NCBI RefSeq assembly: GCF_027213715.1
Contig: NZ_JAPWGM010000001.1
Coordinates: forward strand, 248,001-312,000
Length of the DNA: 64,000 nt
Direction of reading: 5' to 3'
Origin: Pedobacter punctiformis
GTDB lineage: Bacteria > Bacteroidota > Bacteroidia > Sphingobacteriales > Sphingobacteriaceae
This document shows positions 45,804-54,666 of this stretch, piece after piece. The position numbers and the translations under genes are program-made. Every line of letters starts with the position of its first letter. Position 1 is the stretch's first letter. Under the pieces are notes generated by a model. It did not search any database. It was not told where the DNA came from and saw only the letters and a program-made list of their open reading frames with translations.

Positions 45804-46094
45804 CTATAAAAAAACCATTTCGGTAATTACAATGCTGCCTGCATGATCATTCAGTTTCTGAATAATACCCTGCCGAACCATTAATAATTCATTTTTAATT
45901 ACAGAAGATTCAATTCTGATAAAGAGTTTTTTATCGTGAATGTAAATTTGGGTGGTTCTGTTTGCAATGGCTGTACCCATAATTTCGGGCCAGATGGCCA
46001 AAATTGAAGTCTCATCAAATTTACGGCGTAAACGATACACATCAAGCATTTTGCCGATGGCATCTTTTAAGGTAACATCATTAGGTTTACGCAT
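45804..46094 (-). CDS. DUF721 (DciA-like) protein
   Basis: 96 residues: LKDAIGKMLDVYRLRRKFDE, ILAIWPEIMGTAIANRTTQI, KKLFIRIESSVIKNELLMVR and ILQKLN-type ending. DUF721 is the core of DciA, the helicase loader of bacteria without DnaC, and the gene sits next to recF as DUF721 genes often do. It overlaps recF by 8 bp, so the two are translated together. Confidence 0.9.
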   Translation of the reverse strand: MRKPNDVTLKDAIGKMLDVYRLRRKFDETSILAIWPEIMGTAIANRTTQIYIHDKKLFIRIESSVIKNELLMVRQGIIQKLNDHAGSIVITEMVFL

Positions 46095-47190
46095 TTTTTA
46101 TAATTCCATTTTCGACTTCAAACAAAGTTACATCAACTTCTATCTTTTTAAAAATTGATTTTACTCTTTCTATACCGGTATCTGTAATAAATATTTGTCC
46201 GAAATCATGGTGAGAAACCATTTGCATTAATTTCTGCACCCGGTTATCATCAAGTTTGTCAAAAATATCATCCAGCAAAAGCAAAGGCTTAAATCCTTTA
46301 TTTTTAGCCAGATAAGCATACTGCGCTAATTTTAAAGCAATTAGAAAGGATTTTTGCTGTCCCTGAGATCCAAATTTCTTTAAAGGCATACCACTAATTA
46401 CAAAAGCAAGTTCATCCTTATGAATTCCAGTGGTTGTACGCTCCAGTACCCGGTCTTTTTCAACTGATTTTTGCAGCAGTTGCTCAAAAGGGCTCTCGTT
46501 AAGTTGCGATTGATAATTAAGTTCTACGGTTTCTTTATTATCGGTAATGTAGGTATAATATTGATTAAACAGCGGAATAAAATCGTTCATAAATGCTTTA
46601 CGCAAAACAAATATTTTATTTCCCGACCCCATCAGCTGTTCATCCAAAATTTCAAGTAATGCCGGATCATACCTTTTGGTTAAGGCAATTTGTTTGAGTA
46701 AGGCATTTCTATTTTGTAAAATACGATTGTAATTGATCAGCTGATCGAGGTAATGTGCATCTGTTTGCGAAATTACATTATCAATAAACCGCCTCCTTTC
46801 CTCACTCCCTTCCATAATCAGGTTTACATCATAAGGCGAAACCATCACCACGGGGAATAACCCTATATGATCAGCAAGTTTATCGTACTCCTTTTTATTT
46901 CGTTTAAACTGTTTTTTTTGATTGCGTTTTACACCACAGCTAATTTTTTCATTCTTTTCATTGCGGTCAAAATCGCCCTGAATCATAAAAAAATCCTCCT
47001 CAGTCTTTATCTGTTGCCCGTCAATCGGATTGAAATAGCTTTTACAAAGACACAAATAATGGATTGCATCAAGCATATTGGTTTTACCCGAGCCATTATT
47101 CCCTGTAAAAACGTTTACAGTTTCCGAAAAATGGAGATCTGCATCCGTATAGTTTTTGAAATTAAGAAGCGTAATATTTTTTAACCACAT
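46087..47190 (-). CDS. recF: DNA replication and repair protein RecF
   Basis: 367 residues. Walker A at VFTGNNGSGKTNMLDAIHYL (about 28-47), RRRFIDNVISQTDAHYL in the middle, the ABC-type signature region LKKFGSQGQQKSFLIALKLAQ and Walker B LLLLDDIFDKLDDNR. RecF with RecO and RecR loads RecA at single-strand gaps. The DUF721 gene overlaps its 3' end; no dnaA or dnaN is adjacent. Confidence 0.96.
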   Translation of the reverse strand: MWLKNITLLNFKNYTDADLHFSETVNVFTGNNGSGKTNMLDAIHYLCLCKSYFNPIDGQQIKTEEDFFMIQGDFDRNEKNEKISCGVKRNQKKQFKRNKKEYDKLADHIGLFPVVMVSPYDVNLIMEGSEERRRFIDNVISQTDAHYLDQLINYNRILQNRNALLKQIALTKRYDPALLEILDEQLMGSGNKIFVLRKAFMNDFIPLFNQYYTYITDNKETVELNYQSQLNESPFEQLLQKSVEKDRVLERTTTGIHKDELAFVISGMPLKKFGSQGQQKSFLIALKLAQYAYLAKNKGFKPLLLLDDIFDKLDDNRVQKLMQMVSHHDFGQIFITDTGIERVKSIFKKIEVDVTLFEVENGIIKNA

Positions 47191-47308
47191 AAATATTCCG
47201 CAATTTACCGTTTTTTAGCCTCTAAATAATCAGACTAAGGTTAAATACTTAAAATAAGCTTGCAGGAGCAAAGAAAAATTGTAGTTTTATATCAAGATTT
47301 ATAAATAG

Positions 47309-47710
47309 ATGGTTGCTCAAAAATTACTGGAAGGAAATGTTTTATGGTCTTATGATCATGAATTGGACGTTAAAACCAGCTGGTTTAAAAAAATTGCCGG
47401 ACTCTTCTCCTTTTTACCTCCGCTACATCACCACGAGGGTGATATTTTATTAACTGATCATAGCCTTTCCATTACCGGAGATGAAGATTTGATTCTACCT
47501 TTACGCGATATAGAAGAAGTTTTTATTGGATTTGATGAATTATTTCCAGCCTCTTCTGTTAAAAACTTTGGTGTATTCTGGCAACCCATCAGACTTAAAG
47601 CTTCGCCAGGCATGGCCGATGAATTAACCATTTATATGGTTATTAATTACAACGGTTTATTTACCGCCAATAAAGATTGGTTCAATACCTTAATCAGACT
47701 ACTGCGTTAA
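47309..47710 (+). CDS. unknown protein, possibly PH/GRAM-like
   Basis: 133 residues, no signal peptide or membrane helix. Alternating strands such as GDILLTDHSLSITGDEDLIL followed by PLRDIEEVFIGFDE, and ELTIYMVINYNGLFTANKDW suggest a small beta-rich domain of the PH/GRAM kind with a C-terminal helix (FNTLIRLLR), but I do not recognise the family. Divergent from recF with 118 bp between. Confidence 0.75.
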   Translation: MVAQKLLEGNVLWSYDHELDVKTSWFKKIAGLFSFLPPLHHHEGDILLTDHSLSITGDEDLILPLRDIEEVFIGFDELFPASSVKNFGVFWQPIRLKASPGMADELTIYMVINYNGLFTANKDWFNTLIRLLR

Positions 47711-47930
47711 AGATTTTACAATTCCGGTTTTTAAATTTACGATTGGCCATTATCAAGGGAATTAGCCTTGTACAAGAAATTAGCAGGCAATAATTCTGCT
47801 TTTTTAAAATATCCGAAACTTTTCGAACTTATTTTACGGATATCAGTGATTTTTAATTAAATACTTCAAAATAAAGGTTGATACTTTGACTGAAAAATGT
47901 ATTTTTGCAATCTCAATTTTTTAAACAAAC
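47711..47930. other. intergenic region with the TPR gene promoter
   Basis: 220 bases without a reading frame. Contains the promoter at 47878-47907; nothing else recognised. Confidence 0.5.
47878..47907 (+). promoter_or_regulatory. promoter of the TPR protein gene
   Basis: TTG (47878-47880), 19 bp, TATTTTTG (47900-47907), 23 nt before the ATG, the same layout as the ndk promoter. Confidence 0.55.
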
Positions 47931-48596
47931 ATGTCTACAACAGATAATCAGACAACTCAACCTATTAGAAAAGGTTCTTTTTTACAGGAAAACAATAAAA
48001 GCTTACTATTTATAGCAGGAGCTGTAGTTTTATTAATCGGTGTTTATTTTTGGTATCAAAATGTATACTTAAAAAACCGTGCTGAAGAAGCTGCAAGCAA
48101 AATGTTTAGAGCAGAACAGTATGTAGGTGTTGATTCTTTATCTGCCAAAGCTTTAAAAGGCGAAGGTGGTTATCCGGGATTAGAAAAAATTGCTGAAGAG
48201 TATGACAATACTAAATCGGCTAACCTTGCTAACTTATATTTAGGTGGTATTTACTTACGTAAAGGCGAATATAAACAAGCTATAGAATCTTTAAGCAAAT
48301 ATAGTGCTACTGGTAGTCCGGTTGCTGATCCATTAGCTTTAGGTTTATTAGGTGATGCTTACAGTGAGTTGAAAGACTACAAACAAGCGGTTACTTATTA
48401 TAAAAAAGCTGCAGATAAAGCCAGTAAATTTACTTCTCCAATGTTTTTAAAGAAACTGGGTTTAGTTAACGAAAACTTAAAAGATTTTAAAGGTGCAGTT
48501 GATGCTTACACTAAAATCAAAACACAATATCCTGAAAGCCAGGAAGCGCAATTAGTTAATGCTTACATTGCAAGAGCACAACAACAAGTTAAATAA
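47931..48596 (+). CDS. membrane-anchored tetratricopeptide repeat protein
   Basis: 221 residues. Short cytoplasmic N-terminus, one membrane helix (about 27-45, SLLFIAGAVVLLIGVYFWYQ), then a periplasmic TPR region with NLANLYLGGIYLRKGEYKQA, DPLALGLLGDAYSELKDYKQ and MFLKKLGLVNENLKDFKGAV. Architecture resembles YfgM (TPR_21), a partner of the periplasmic chaperone network at the translocon in E. coli, but the similarity is structural. Single gene with its own promoter and terminator. Confidence 0.9.
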   Translation: MSTTDNQTTQPIRKGSFLQENNKSLLFIAGAVVLLIGVYFWYQNVYLKNRAEEAASKMFRAEQYVGVDSLSAKALKGEGGYPGLEKIAEEYDNTKSANLANLYLGGIYLRKGEYKQAIESLSKYSATGSPVADPLALGLLGDAYSELKDYKQAVTYYKKAADKASKFTSPMFLKKLGLVNENLKDFKGAVDAYTKIKTQYPESQEAQLVNAYIARAQQQVK

Positions 48597-48616
48597 ACAT
48601 TAACTAATTTATAGAG

Positions 48617-48646
48617 AAAAGATCATCGGAAGATGGTCTTTTTTTG
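48617..48646 (+). terminator. terminator of the TPR gene
   Basis: Stem AAAGATCATC / GATGGTCTTT (one G.U pair), loop GGAA, then T residues. Confidence 0.85.
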
Positions 48647-48677
48647 TTTAGGCAATTTTTTAAATCTTACGTAATTC

Positions 48678-48740
48678 TGTCATGCTGAGGTACGAAGCAT
48701 CTGCAACAATAAAACAGATGCTTCGTACCTCAGCATGACA
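48678..48740. repeat. perfect 26-bp inverted repeat
   Basis: Left arm 48678-48703 starts TGTCATGCTGAGGTACGAAG; right arm 48715-48740 is its exact complement; loop of 11 nt. It lies between the convergent TPR and pth genes. No U-tract follows, so it is not a typical terminator, and the GC-balanced, perfectly matched arms suggest a dispersed palindromic element (REP or MITE-like). A partial relative is at 31130-31152. Confidence 0.85.
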
Positions 48741-48759
48741 ATAAAAGAATCCATATTAT

Positions 48760-49320
48760 TTACTTGTTAAAAGCGGTCATGGTTTGAGCCGGCCCGATGG
48801 TTACATAACTTTTAATCAGGTCTACACTTTTATCAATCAGTGCCGGAAGCTCCAGTTGTTCATTTTTATCAAACAAACCCAATACAAAATCCACCTGACG
48901 GCCTTTAGGATAGTCGCTGCCAATACCAAAACGTAAGCGGGCATAGTTTTGCCCACCACACACCTCTTCAATGCTTTTAAGCCCATTATGCCCTGCACTG
49001 CTACCTTGCAGCTTCAAACGAAGTTTACCCAATGGCAAAGCCAGGTCATCAACCACAACCAATACATTTTCAGGCGCAATTTTCAATTCTTTCATCCAAT
49101 AGTTAACGGCTTTACCACTCAAATTCATAAAAGTGGTTGGCTTTATCACATGCAGTTTTCTACCTTTAAAACTTACTTCAGCGTAGTAAGCCAACCGGAT
49201 ATTCTCAAAACTACCATCCAAATTTTTAACCAGTTCATCGGCAATATCAAAACCAATATTATGTCTGGTATGTGCGTAATCAGGTCCGATATTCCCTAAG
49301 CCAACTATAAGATATTTCAT
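48760..49320 (-). CDS. pth: peptidyl-tRNA hydrolase
   Basis: 186 residues. Releases tRNA from stalled peptidyl-tRNA. MKYLIVGLGNIGPDYAHTRHNIGF holds the catalytic His (in TRHNIG); further signatures are KPTTFMNLSGKAV, VVVDDLALPLGKLRLK and SAGHNGLKSI. It is followed upstream by rplY on the same strand (131 bp), a common pairing. Confidence 0.97.
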   Translation of the reverse strand: MKYLIVGLGNIGPDYAHTRHNIGFDIADELVKNLDGSFENIRLAYYAEVSFKGRKLHVIKPTTFMNLSGKAVNYWMKELKIAPENVLVVVDDLALPLGKLRLKLQGSSAGHNGLKSIEEVCGGQNYARLRFGIGSDYPKGRQVDFVLGLFDKNEQLELPALIDKSVDLIKSYVTIGPAQTMTAFNK

Positions 49321-49393
49321 GCTGCAAATGTAAAAGCTTAAAACTTAAAGACCAAAAGCTAATTGAAAAAGCAATTGGGCTATTATTCAACAA

Positions 49394-49427
49394 AAAAGCG
49401 ATAAAGAATTGCTTCTTTACCGCTTTT
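49394..49427 (-). terminator. terminator of rplY
   Basis: Stem GCGATAAAGAA / TTCTTTACCGC with one internal mismatch and a 4-nt loop, flanked by A/T runs giving a U-tract on the minus strand. Confidence 0.75.
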
Positions 49428-49451
49428 AATTTCAAATTAGTGAAATACTAA

Positions 49452-50036
49452 TTATTTTTTACCTTTTGCAGCTTCAGTTTCTGCTTGTTTCAATGCTCTA
49501 GACATTGCAACAGATACGATTGTATCTTCAGGAGTGTTAGTAATTACGTATTTAGTACCTTTAAGGTCACGAACACGGAATAAACTACCTACTTCTAATT
49601 TTTCTAAACTTACTTCAACGTTTTGTGGCATGTCAGCTGGTAAAGCTTTAACACGTAGCTTACGTAATTTCTGGATTAATTTACCACCCATTTTAACACC
49701 TGGAGAAGTTCCTGTTAATTTTACAGGGATTTCCATTACGATTTCTTTGTCATCAAATAACTGAAGAAAATCGATGTGCATTAATACGTCTGTTAATGGG
49801 TGAAACTGAGTATCTTTAACGATAGCTTTAGTTTTAACACCATTTACATTAACCTCTACGAAGTTTACATCCGGGGTATAAATAACGTCTCTTAAATCTG
49901 CGATAACAACAGCTAAGTGTTGTTGCTCTTTTCCACCATACAATACCGCCGGAACTTTACCTTCGTAACGAAGTTCCTTGGCATCGCGTTTCCCTACGTT
50001 CTCTCTTGGAGAACCGCTAATTGCGATTGTTTTCAT
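49452..50036 (-). CDS. rplY: 50S ribosomal protein L25 (Ctc form)
   Basis: 194 residues, the long CTC/TL5 form. The N-terminal L25 domain binds 5S rRNA (GSPRENVGKRDAKELRYEGK, VPAVLYGG); the C-terminal TL5 beta domain has IPVKLTGTSPGVKMGGKLIQ and LRKLRVKALPADMPQNVEVS. The Lys-rich tail (AKGKK) is usual. It is 58 bp downstream of prs, as in many Bacteroidota, so prs and rplY are likely co-transcribed. Confidence 0.96.
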   Translation of the reverse strand: MKTIAISGSPRENVGKRDAKELRYEGKVPAVLYGGKEQQHLAVVIADLRDVIYTPDVNFVEVNVNGVKTKAIVKDTQFHPLTDVLMHIDFLQLFDDKEIVMEIPVKLTGTSPGVKMGGKLIQKLRKLRVKALPADMPQNVEVSLEKLEVGSLFRVRDLKGTKYVITNTPEDTIVSVAMSRALKQAETEAAKGKK

Positions 50037-50094
50037 TTTTATATTTATTTATTATTATTTAACTGGCTAACTGTTTACACAATTAACCATTTAT

Positions 50095-51036
50095 TTACAC
50101 TTTAAAAAGATCACTGATTGATCCATGCTCATTTACATTGGCAATTGCTCTTGCAAATAAACTTGCTGTACTCAGCACTTTTATTTTCGGACTTTCCATT
50201 TTCAATGGAATGGTATCCGTTACAATTAATTCTGTCAAAACAGAATTTTCTACCGTTTCTATCGCTTTGCCTGATAAAACAGCATGTGTACAAACTGCTC
50301 TTACACTTGCAGCTCCATTTTCCATAATCAAAGCCGCAGCTTTTGATAAGGTTCCGGCAGTATCGCAAATATCGTCAATTAACACTACATCCTGTCCGGT
50401 TACATCACCAATAATCGACATTGATTCGATTTCGTTGGCACGTTTACGGCGTTTATCGCAAATAATAACTTCAGCATTAAAAAACTTAGCAAAGGTACGG
50501 GCCCTGTATGAACCACCCATATCAGGCGATGCAATTGTTAAGTTTGGCAAATTTAAGCTTTTGATATAAGGCACAAAAATAACCGATCCATCTAAGTGAT
50601 CTACCGGAATATCAAAGAAACCCTGTATCTGCGCAGCATGCAAATCCATTGTCATAATGCGGTGTATACCAGCACTCTTTAATAAATTTGCAACCAATTT
50701 AGCACCTATCGCTACACGCGGTTTATCTTTTCTATCCTGACGGGCTAAACCATAATAAGGAACTACTGCTGTAATATAATGTGCTGAAGCTCTTTTAGCA
50801 GCATCAACCATTAAAAGCAATTCCATTAAATTATCGCTTGGCTGATAAGTCGACTGGATTAAAAAAACATCGCAGCCGCGTATCGATTCATCAAAAGAAG
50901 GTTGAAACTCCCCATCACTGAACTTGTGAATGGTTACATCACCCAGCGGCCTGCCATAACTCTCGGCAATTTTAAGTGATAATCCTCTTGAACCTGTTCC
51001 GGAAAATAGCTTTACCGGGTTAAACTGCAATGGCAT
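50095..51036 (-). CDS. prs: ribose-phosphate pyrophosphokinase
   Basis: 313 residues. Makes PRPP from ribose 5-phosphate and ATP for nucleotide, His and Trp synthesis. Signatures: KLFSGTGSRGLSLKIAESYG, FSDGEFQPSFDESIRGCDVF, PYYGLARQDRK, the TMDLHAAQIQGFFDIPVDHL metal-binding loop, and the PRPP loop DVVLIDDICDTAGTL. Its start codon is in a segment that can pair with part of the upstream tRNA-Gln terminator (see the site at 51034-51100). Confidence 0.97.
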   Translation of the reverse strand: MPLQFNPVKLFSGTGSRGLSLKIAESYGRPLGDVTIHKFSDGEFQPSFDESIRGCDVFLIQSTYQPSDNLMELLLMVDAAKRASAHYITAVVPYYGLARQDRKDKPRVAIGAKLVANLLKSAGIHRIMTMDLHAAQIQGFFDIPVDHLDGSVIFVPYIKSLNLPNLTIASPDMGGSYRARTFAKFFNAEVIICDKRRKRANEIESMSIIGDVTGQDVVLIDDICDTAGTLSKAAALIMENGAASVRAVCTHAVLSGKAIETVENSVLTELIVTDTIPLKMESPKIKVLSTASLFARAIANVNEHGSISDLFKV

Positions 51037-51100
51037 GATCCGTGTGTAGTTTACGGTTTAAAAAAAATCGGATCATGTATTTTAAACTACACGATCCGAT
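51034..51100 (-). promoter_or_regulatory. competing hairpins between tRNA-Gln and prs
   Basis: Minus-strand RNA has three related segments. Segment 1 (51100-51088) pairs with segment 2 (51079-51067) in a 13-bp stem with one G.U pair, followed by eight U (51067-51060): an intrinsic terminator. Part of segment 2 (51077-51069, CATGATCCG) can instead pair perfectly with segment 3 (51042-51034, CGGATCATG), which contains the prs ATG. The two folds exclude each other. Whether this acts as a switch is inference. Confidence 0.45.
51060..51100 (-). terminator. intrinsic terminator of tRNA-Gln
   Basis: Stem ATCGGATCGTGTA / TACATGATCCGAT on the minus strand with an 8-nt loop and a run of eight U, starting 10 nt after the tRNA 3' end. 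Confidence 0.9.
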
Positions 51101-51109
51101 GTTAAATTG

Positions 51110-51180
51110 TTGTCCGACCTGGATTCGAACCAAGACAAACGGTACCAAAAACCGTTGTACTACCCTTATACTATCGGACA
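51110..51180 (-). tRNA. tRNA-Gln (anticodon UUG)
   Basis: Cloverleaf read on the minus strand: acceptor stem TGTCCGA / TCGGACA with discriminator A, D-arm with GGGTAG, anticodon stem ACGGT / ACCGT around the loop TTTTGGT (anticodon TTG), and T-arm TGGTTCGAATCCA. CCA is not encoded. It reads CAA and by wobble CAG. Confidence 0.96.
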
Positions 51181-51299
51181 ATCTCTTTATCGAGGATACT
51201 TCCCCGATTGGGAATGCAAATGTAGGAAGCTTATTTTAATTATGCAAGAGCGATTTTAAAATATTTTTAATTTCTTTCCTGCCGTTTCCTGTTGCGTTG

Positions 51300-51331
51300 C
51301 AAAGATAAAAAAATCATCATAAACCATGCAA
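51300..51331 (-). promoter_or_regulatory. likely promoter of tRNA-Gln
   Basis: Minus strand: TTG (51331-51329), 21 bp, TATCTTTG (51307-51300), an exact -7 box. It lies about 120 bp upstream of the mature tRNA and is oriented towards it; no other minus-strand gene is nearby. Confidence 0.45.
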
Positions 51332-51406
51332 CATTTTATTTTTTTATACGACTTTTTAAGGCAGAGAACCATAAATCATTTAATATCAATAACTAAACTT
51401 TAACGG

Positions 51407-54400
51407 ATGAACTACTCAAAAATTAACACCATTACGGGCTGGCTCTGCTTTTTAATTGCGGCGTTGACTTACATCTTAACTTTAGACCAATCGGTAAGCT
51501 TTTGGGACTGCGGAGAATTTATTGCTACAGCTTTTAGAATGGAGGTTGTTCACCAACCAGGTGCACCATTGGTTTCCATGATTCAACGTTTATTTTCTAC
51601 TTTGGCCATGGGCGATACCACAAAAGTAGCCTACTTTATGAACATTGCTTCGGCGCTGGCCAGTGCGGCAACCATCTTGTTTCTATTCTGGTCTATCACA
51701 GCGCTGGCAAAGAAAACCGTTATTAAAGAGCATGAAGAAATAACCACATCTAAAACCATTAGTATTATTGGCGCAGGTTTAGTTGGTGCATTGGCTTATG
51801 CATTTTCGGATAGTTTCTGGTTTTCGGCTGTTGAGGCAGAAGTTTATGCCATGTCTTCTCTTTGTACAGCAATTGTAGTTTGGGGCATTTTAAAATGGGA
51901 ATCACAGGCAAATGAAAAAGGATCTGACCGCTGGTTGCTTTTTGTAGCGTATATGATTGGCCTTTCCATAGGTGTACATTTACTTAACCTCCTTACCATT
52001 CCGGCTGTAATTTTTGTTTACTACTTCAAAAAAACACCTGCCCCAAATTGGAAAGGTGTTTTAAAGATATTTTTCATTTCTATACTCGCCCTGGCTTTTG
52101 TACAATTCGGAATTATCCAGTACATGGTTTCTTTTGCAGCGGGCTTTGACCTGTTTTTTGTAAATACACTGGGACTTGGTTTTGGCAGCGGAATTTTATT
52201 TTTTGCTTTATTGCTTATTGGCGGTTTGGTTTATGGAATACGATATTCTATTTTAAAGAATAAACGGGTTTTAAACCTGATGTTATTATTTACTGTATTA
52301 TTAATTTTTGGATACAGCTCTTTCGCAGCCCTCATCATCCGGGCGCATGGAAAACCTAATTTAAACAATACTGATCCTGAAAATGCCTTTTCATTTTTGA
52401 GTTATGTTAACCGTGCCCAATATGGCGACAGGCCTTTACTTTATGGAGAAAATTACAACTCGGATAAAATAGATCTCAAAGAAACCGGAAAACTATATAG
52501 AAAAGGAGATAAAAAATATGAATCTGCCGGAACCAAATCTGATTATGTTTTTGATCAGAAAACGTTGCTTCCACGAATGTATAGTGACAAACCGGAGCAC
52601 ATTAATTTTTATAAAAGCTGGATGGGTTTTGATGACACCCATAAACCAGGTGTGATAGACAATATAAAATACATGTCTTCTTTCCAGGTTGGCCAAATGT
52701 ACATGCGTTATTTTATGTGGAATTTTGTTGGCAGACAAGATAATCAGGATGGGCAGCACGGCGGAAATGGTGGTGCATGGTTAAGTGGAATAAAACCAAT
52801 AGATGCAATCCGTTTGGGCGATCAGCAAAACCTCCCTCCTTCCATTGTAGATAATAAGGCTTACAACCGGTTTTTCTTTCTTCCTTTAATCATTGGTTTG
52901 ATCGGTGCCATCTGGCATTTTAAACGAAACCAAAAAGATGCCGGCATTATTGGTTTACTGTTTGTATTTACAGGTGTAGCCATTGTAATTTATTTAAATT
53001 CGGTACCGGTTGAGCCCCGCGAACGGGATTACGCCTATGTGGGTTCGTTTTATGCTTTTGCCATTTGGATTGGGCTGGGTGTATTGGGACTTAAAGACTG
53101 GGTTTTCAAAAAATTTACACCAGCCAAAGCCGGGATTTTTGCTTCAGTTGTGGCATTGCTTGCGGCACCTATCATTATGGCAAGCCAGGGCTGGGATGAC
53201 CACGACCGTTCTGATAGTCATTTGGCGAGAGATATTTCCATTAATTATTTAAAATCATGCGCACCCAATGCCATTCTTTTCACTTATGGTGATAATGATA
53301 CCTTCCCAGTTTGGTATGCACAGGAGGTAGAAAAAGTTCGTCCCGATGTACGGATTGTAAACCTGAGCTTATTTACAGCCGACTGGTATATCGATGGAAT
53401 GAAAAGGAAGCAAAACGAATCTGCACCTTTACCAATTTCCATGAAACCCGAACAGTATGTTTCCGGCACCCGGGATGTAATGTATTATCAGGACTATAAA
53501 ATTGCCCAGCACATAGAGCTTAAGGAAATAATGGGGGTACTTTTATCTGATAACGACGAAGATAAAGTAACCTTAAGAGATGGCTCTAAAAGCAATGTTT
53601 TACCAACCAAAAATCTTAAAATTACCGTTAATGCAAAAGATGTTTTAGATACAGGCACCGTTCCGCTCGAAGAGGCTGGAAAAATAGCGGATAAAATGGA
53701 GTGGACTTATAATTCTGATTACCTGACTAAAGGTACTTTAGCGCTTTTTGATATTCTGGCGCACAACGATTGGAAAAGACCGATTTACTTTACCAATGCC
53801 ATGCCGGATGAGCAATACGTTGGTTTAAAGAAATACCTGTATTCTGAAGGGTTAAATTTAAGATTACTGCCTTTAAAACCTGATACAAGTGAAGACCGGA
53901 TTTACGATCAGGTGAATGTTAAACCGATGTACAACAATGTAATGAATGTTTACCAATGGGGAAATATTAAAAATGCCAACCATTTAGACAGGCAATCTGC
54001 TGATGATGTGAATATGTTTTCGAACATTTTTAACAGTTTATTAAACGGACTGATTACAGATGGTAAAATTGAAGAGAGTAAAAAGGTAATCGATCGTTAT
54101 TATGCAGTTATTCCTTCTAAGTTTCACAGTATGCTTCAGGTACAGGGCACTTTTTACTTTACAGAAAACCTGTACAGACTAAATGAGGTACAGCGGGCTA
54201 ATGCGATGATTAATAAAACTGCCGATTTTGTAGATAAGGAATTAGGGCACCTTGCCGATGTTTCTGTTAGTAAAAATCAACTGGATTCAGAACGGAAAGT
54301 TCAATTTTACATGGCTTATCTTGGCCAGATGGTTAAATTAACAGATACCTTTAAACAACAGGAACTCAGTCAGAAATTAGAAAAACAATATACAGCACTG

Positions 54401-54433
54401 CTCTCCCGCTTCTCGCCCTTTATAGGCGGATAA
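51407..54433 (+). CDS. DUF2723 polytopic membrane protein, tandem copy 1
   Basis: 1008 residues. N-terminal part (about 1-300) has many transmembrane helices with the family motif SFWDCGEFIATA (31-42; acidic residues Asp34 and Glu37) and VVHQPGAPL, and a later membrane block (about 490-600) with EPRERDYAYVGSFYAFAIW. The C-terminal third is soluble and helical, with FTYGDNDTFPVWYAQEVEKV. DUF2723 is related to TMEM260 and GT-C type glycosyltransferases; the Asp/Glu in the first loop is where such enzymes bind the sugar donor. A role in protein O-mannosylation or surface glycosylation is plausible, not shown. A paralog follows. Confidence 0.9.
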   Translation: MNYSKINTITGWLCFLIAALTYILTLDQSVSFWDCGEFIATAFRMEVVHQPGAPLVSMIQRLFSTLAMGDTTKVAYFMNIASALASAATILFLFWSITALAKKTVIKEHEEITTSKTISIIGAGLVGALAYAFSDSFWFSAVEAEVYAMSSLCTAIVVWGILKWESQANEKGSDRWLLFVAYMIGLSIGVHLLNLLTIPAVIFVYYFKKTPAPNWKGVLKIFFISILALAFVQFGIIQYMVSFAAGFDLFFVNTLGLGFGSGILFFALLLIGGLVYGIRYSILKNKRVLNLMLLFTVLLIFGYSSFAALIIRAHGKPNLNNTDPENAFSFLSYVNRAQYGDRPLLYGENYNSDKIDLKETGKLYRKGDKKYESAGTKSDYVFDQKTLLPRMYSDKPEHINFYKSWMGFDDTHKPGVIDNIKYMSSFQVGQMYMRYFMWNFVGRQDNQDGQHGGNGGAWLSGIKPIDAIRLGDQQNLPPSIVDNKAYNRFFFLPLIIGLIGAIWHFKRNQKDAGIIGLLFVFTGVAIVIYLNSVPVEPRERDYAYVGSFYAFAIWIGLGVLGLKDWVFKKFTPAKAGIFASVVALLAAPIIMASQGWDDHDRSDSHLARDISINYLKSCAPNAILFTYGDNDTFPVWYAQEVEKVRPDVRIVNLSLFTADWYIDGMKRKQNESAPLPISMKPEQYVSGTRDVMYYQDYKIAQHIELKEIMGVLLSDNDEDKVTLRDGSKSNVLPTKNLKITVNAKDVLDTGTVPLEEAGKIADKMEWTYNSDYLTKGTLALFDILAHNDWKRPIYFTNAMPDEQYVGLKKYLYSEGLNLRLLPLKPDTSEDRIYDQVNVKPMYNNVMNVYQWGNIKNANHLDRQSADDVNMFSNIFNSLLNGLITDGKIEESKKVIDRYYAVIPSKFHSMLQVQGTFYFTENLYRLNEVQRANAMINKTADFVDKELGHLADVSVSKNQLDSERKVQFYMAYLGQMVKLTDTFKQQELSQKLEKQYTALLSRFSPFIGG

Positions 54434-54449
54434 AATTAAATAACAGCAT

Positions 54450-54488
54450 GAAACCCATAAGAAAGTTAAAAAGCTTCTTATGGGTTTT
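54450..54488 (+). terminator. terminator of the first DUF2723 gene
   Basis: Stem AAACCCATAAGAA / TTCTTATGGGTTT with an 11-nt loop, then TTGTTATT. It shows that the two DUF2723 genes have separate transcripts. Confidence 0.85.
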
Positions 54489-54666
54489 GTTATTAAAGTC
54501 CTTATGTAATTTAAGTAAACCAGCGTAATATCCTGTCTGTTTATCCTTCACGACGTTAAAAATTGTTAAAACAATCAAAGAATTTACTGATTTTATCGAC
54601 TTTAATAGTTAATTTCGGCAGCATTTTTATGCCACAATAAATTTTAATTATCATTATCAAAAACCA

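Noticed and set aside
46867..47184. 105-codon plus-strand frame within recF
   Set aside because: Hydrophobic only because it is antisense to Lys/Asn-rich RecF codons; no signal of coding.
48678..48740. Inverted repeat as a CRISPR repeat or phage attachment site
   Set aside because: There is only one unit, no spacers, no cas or integrase gene in the window.
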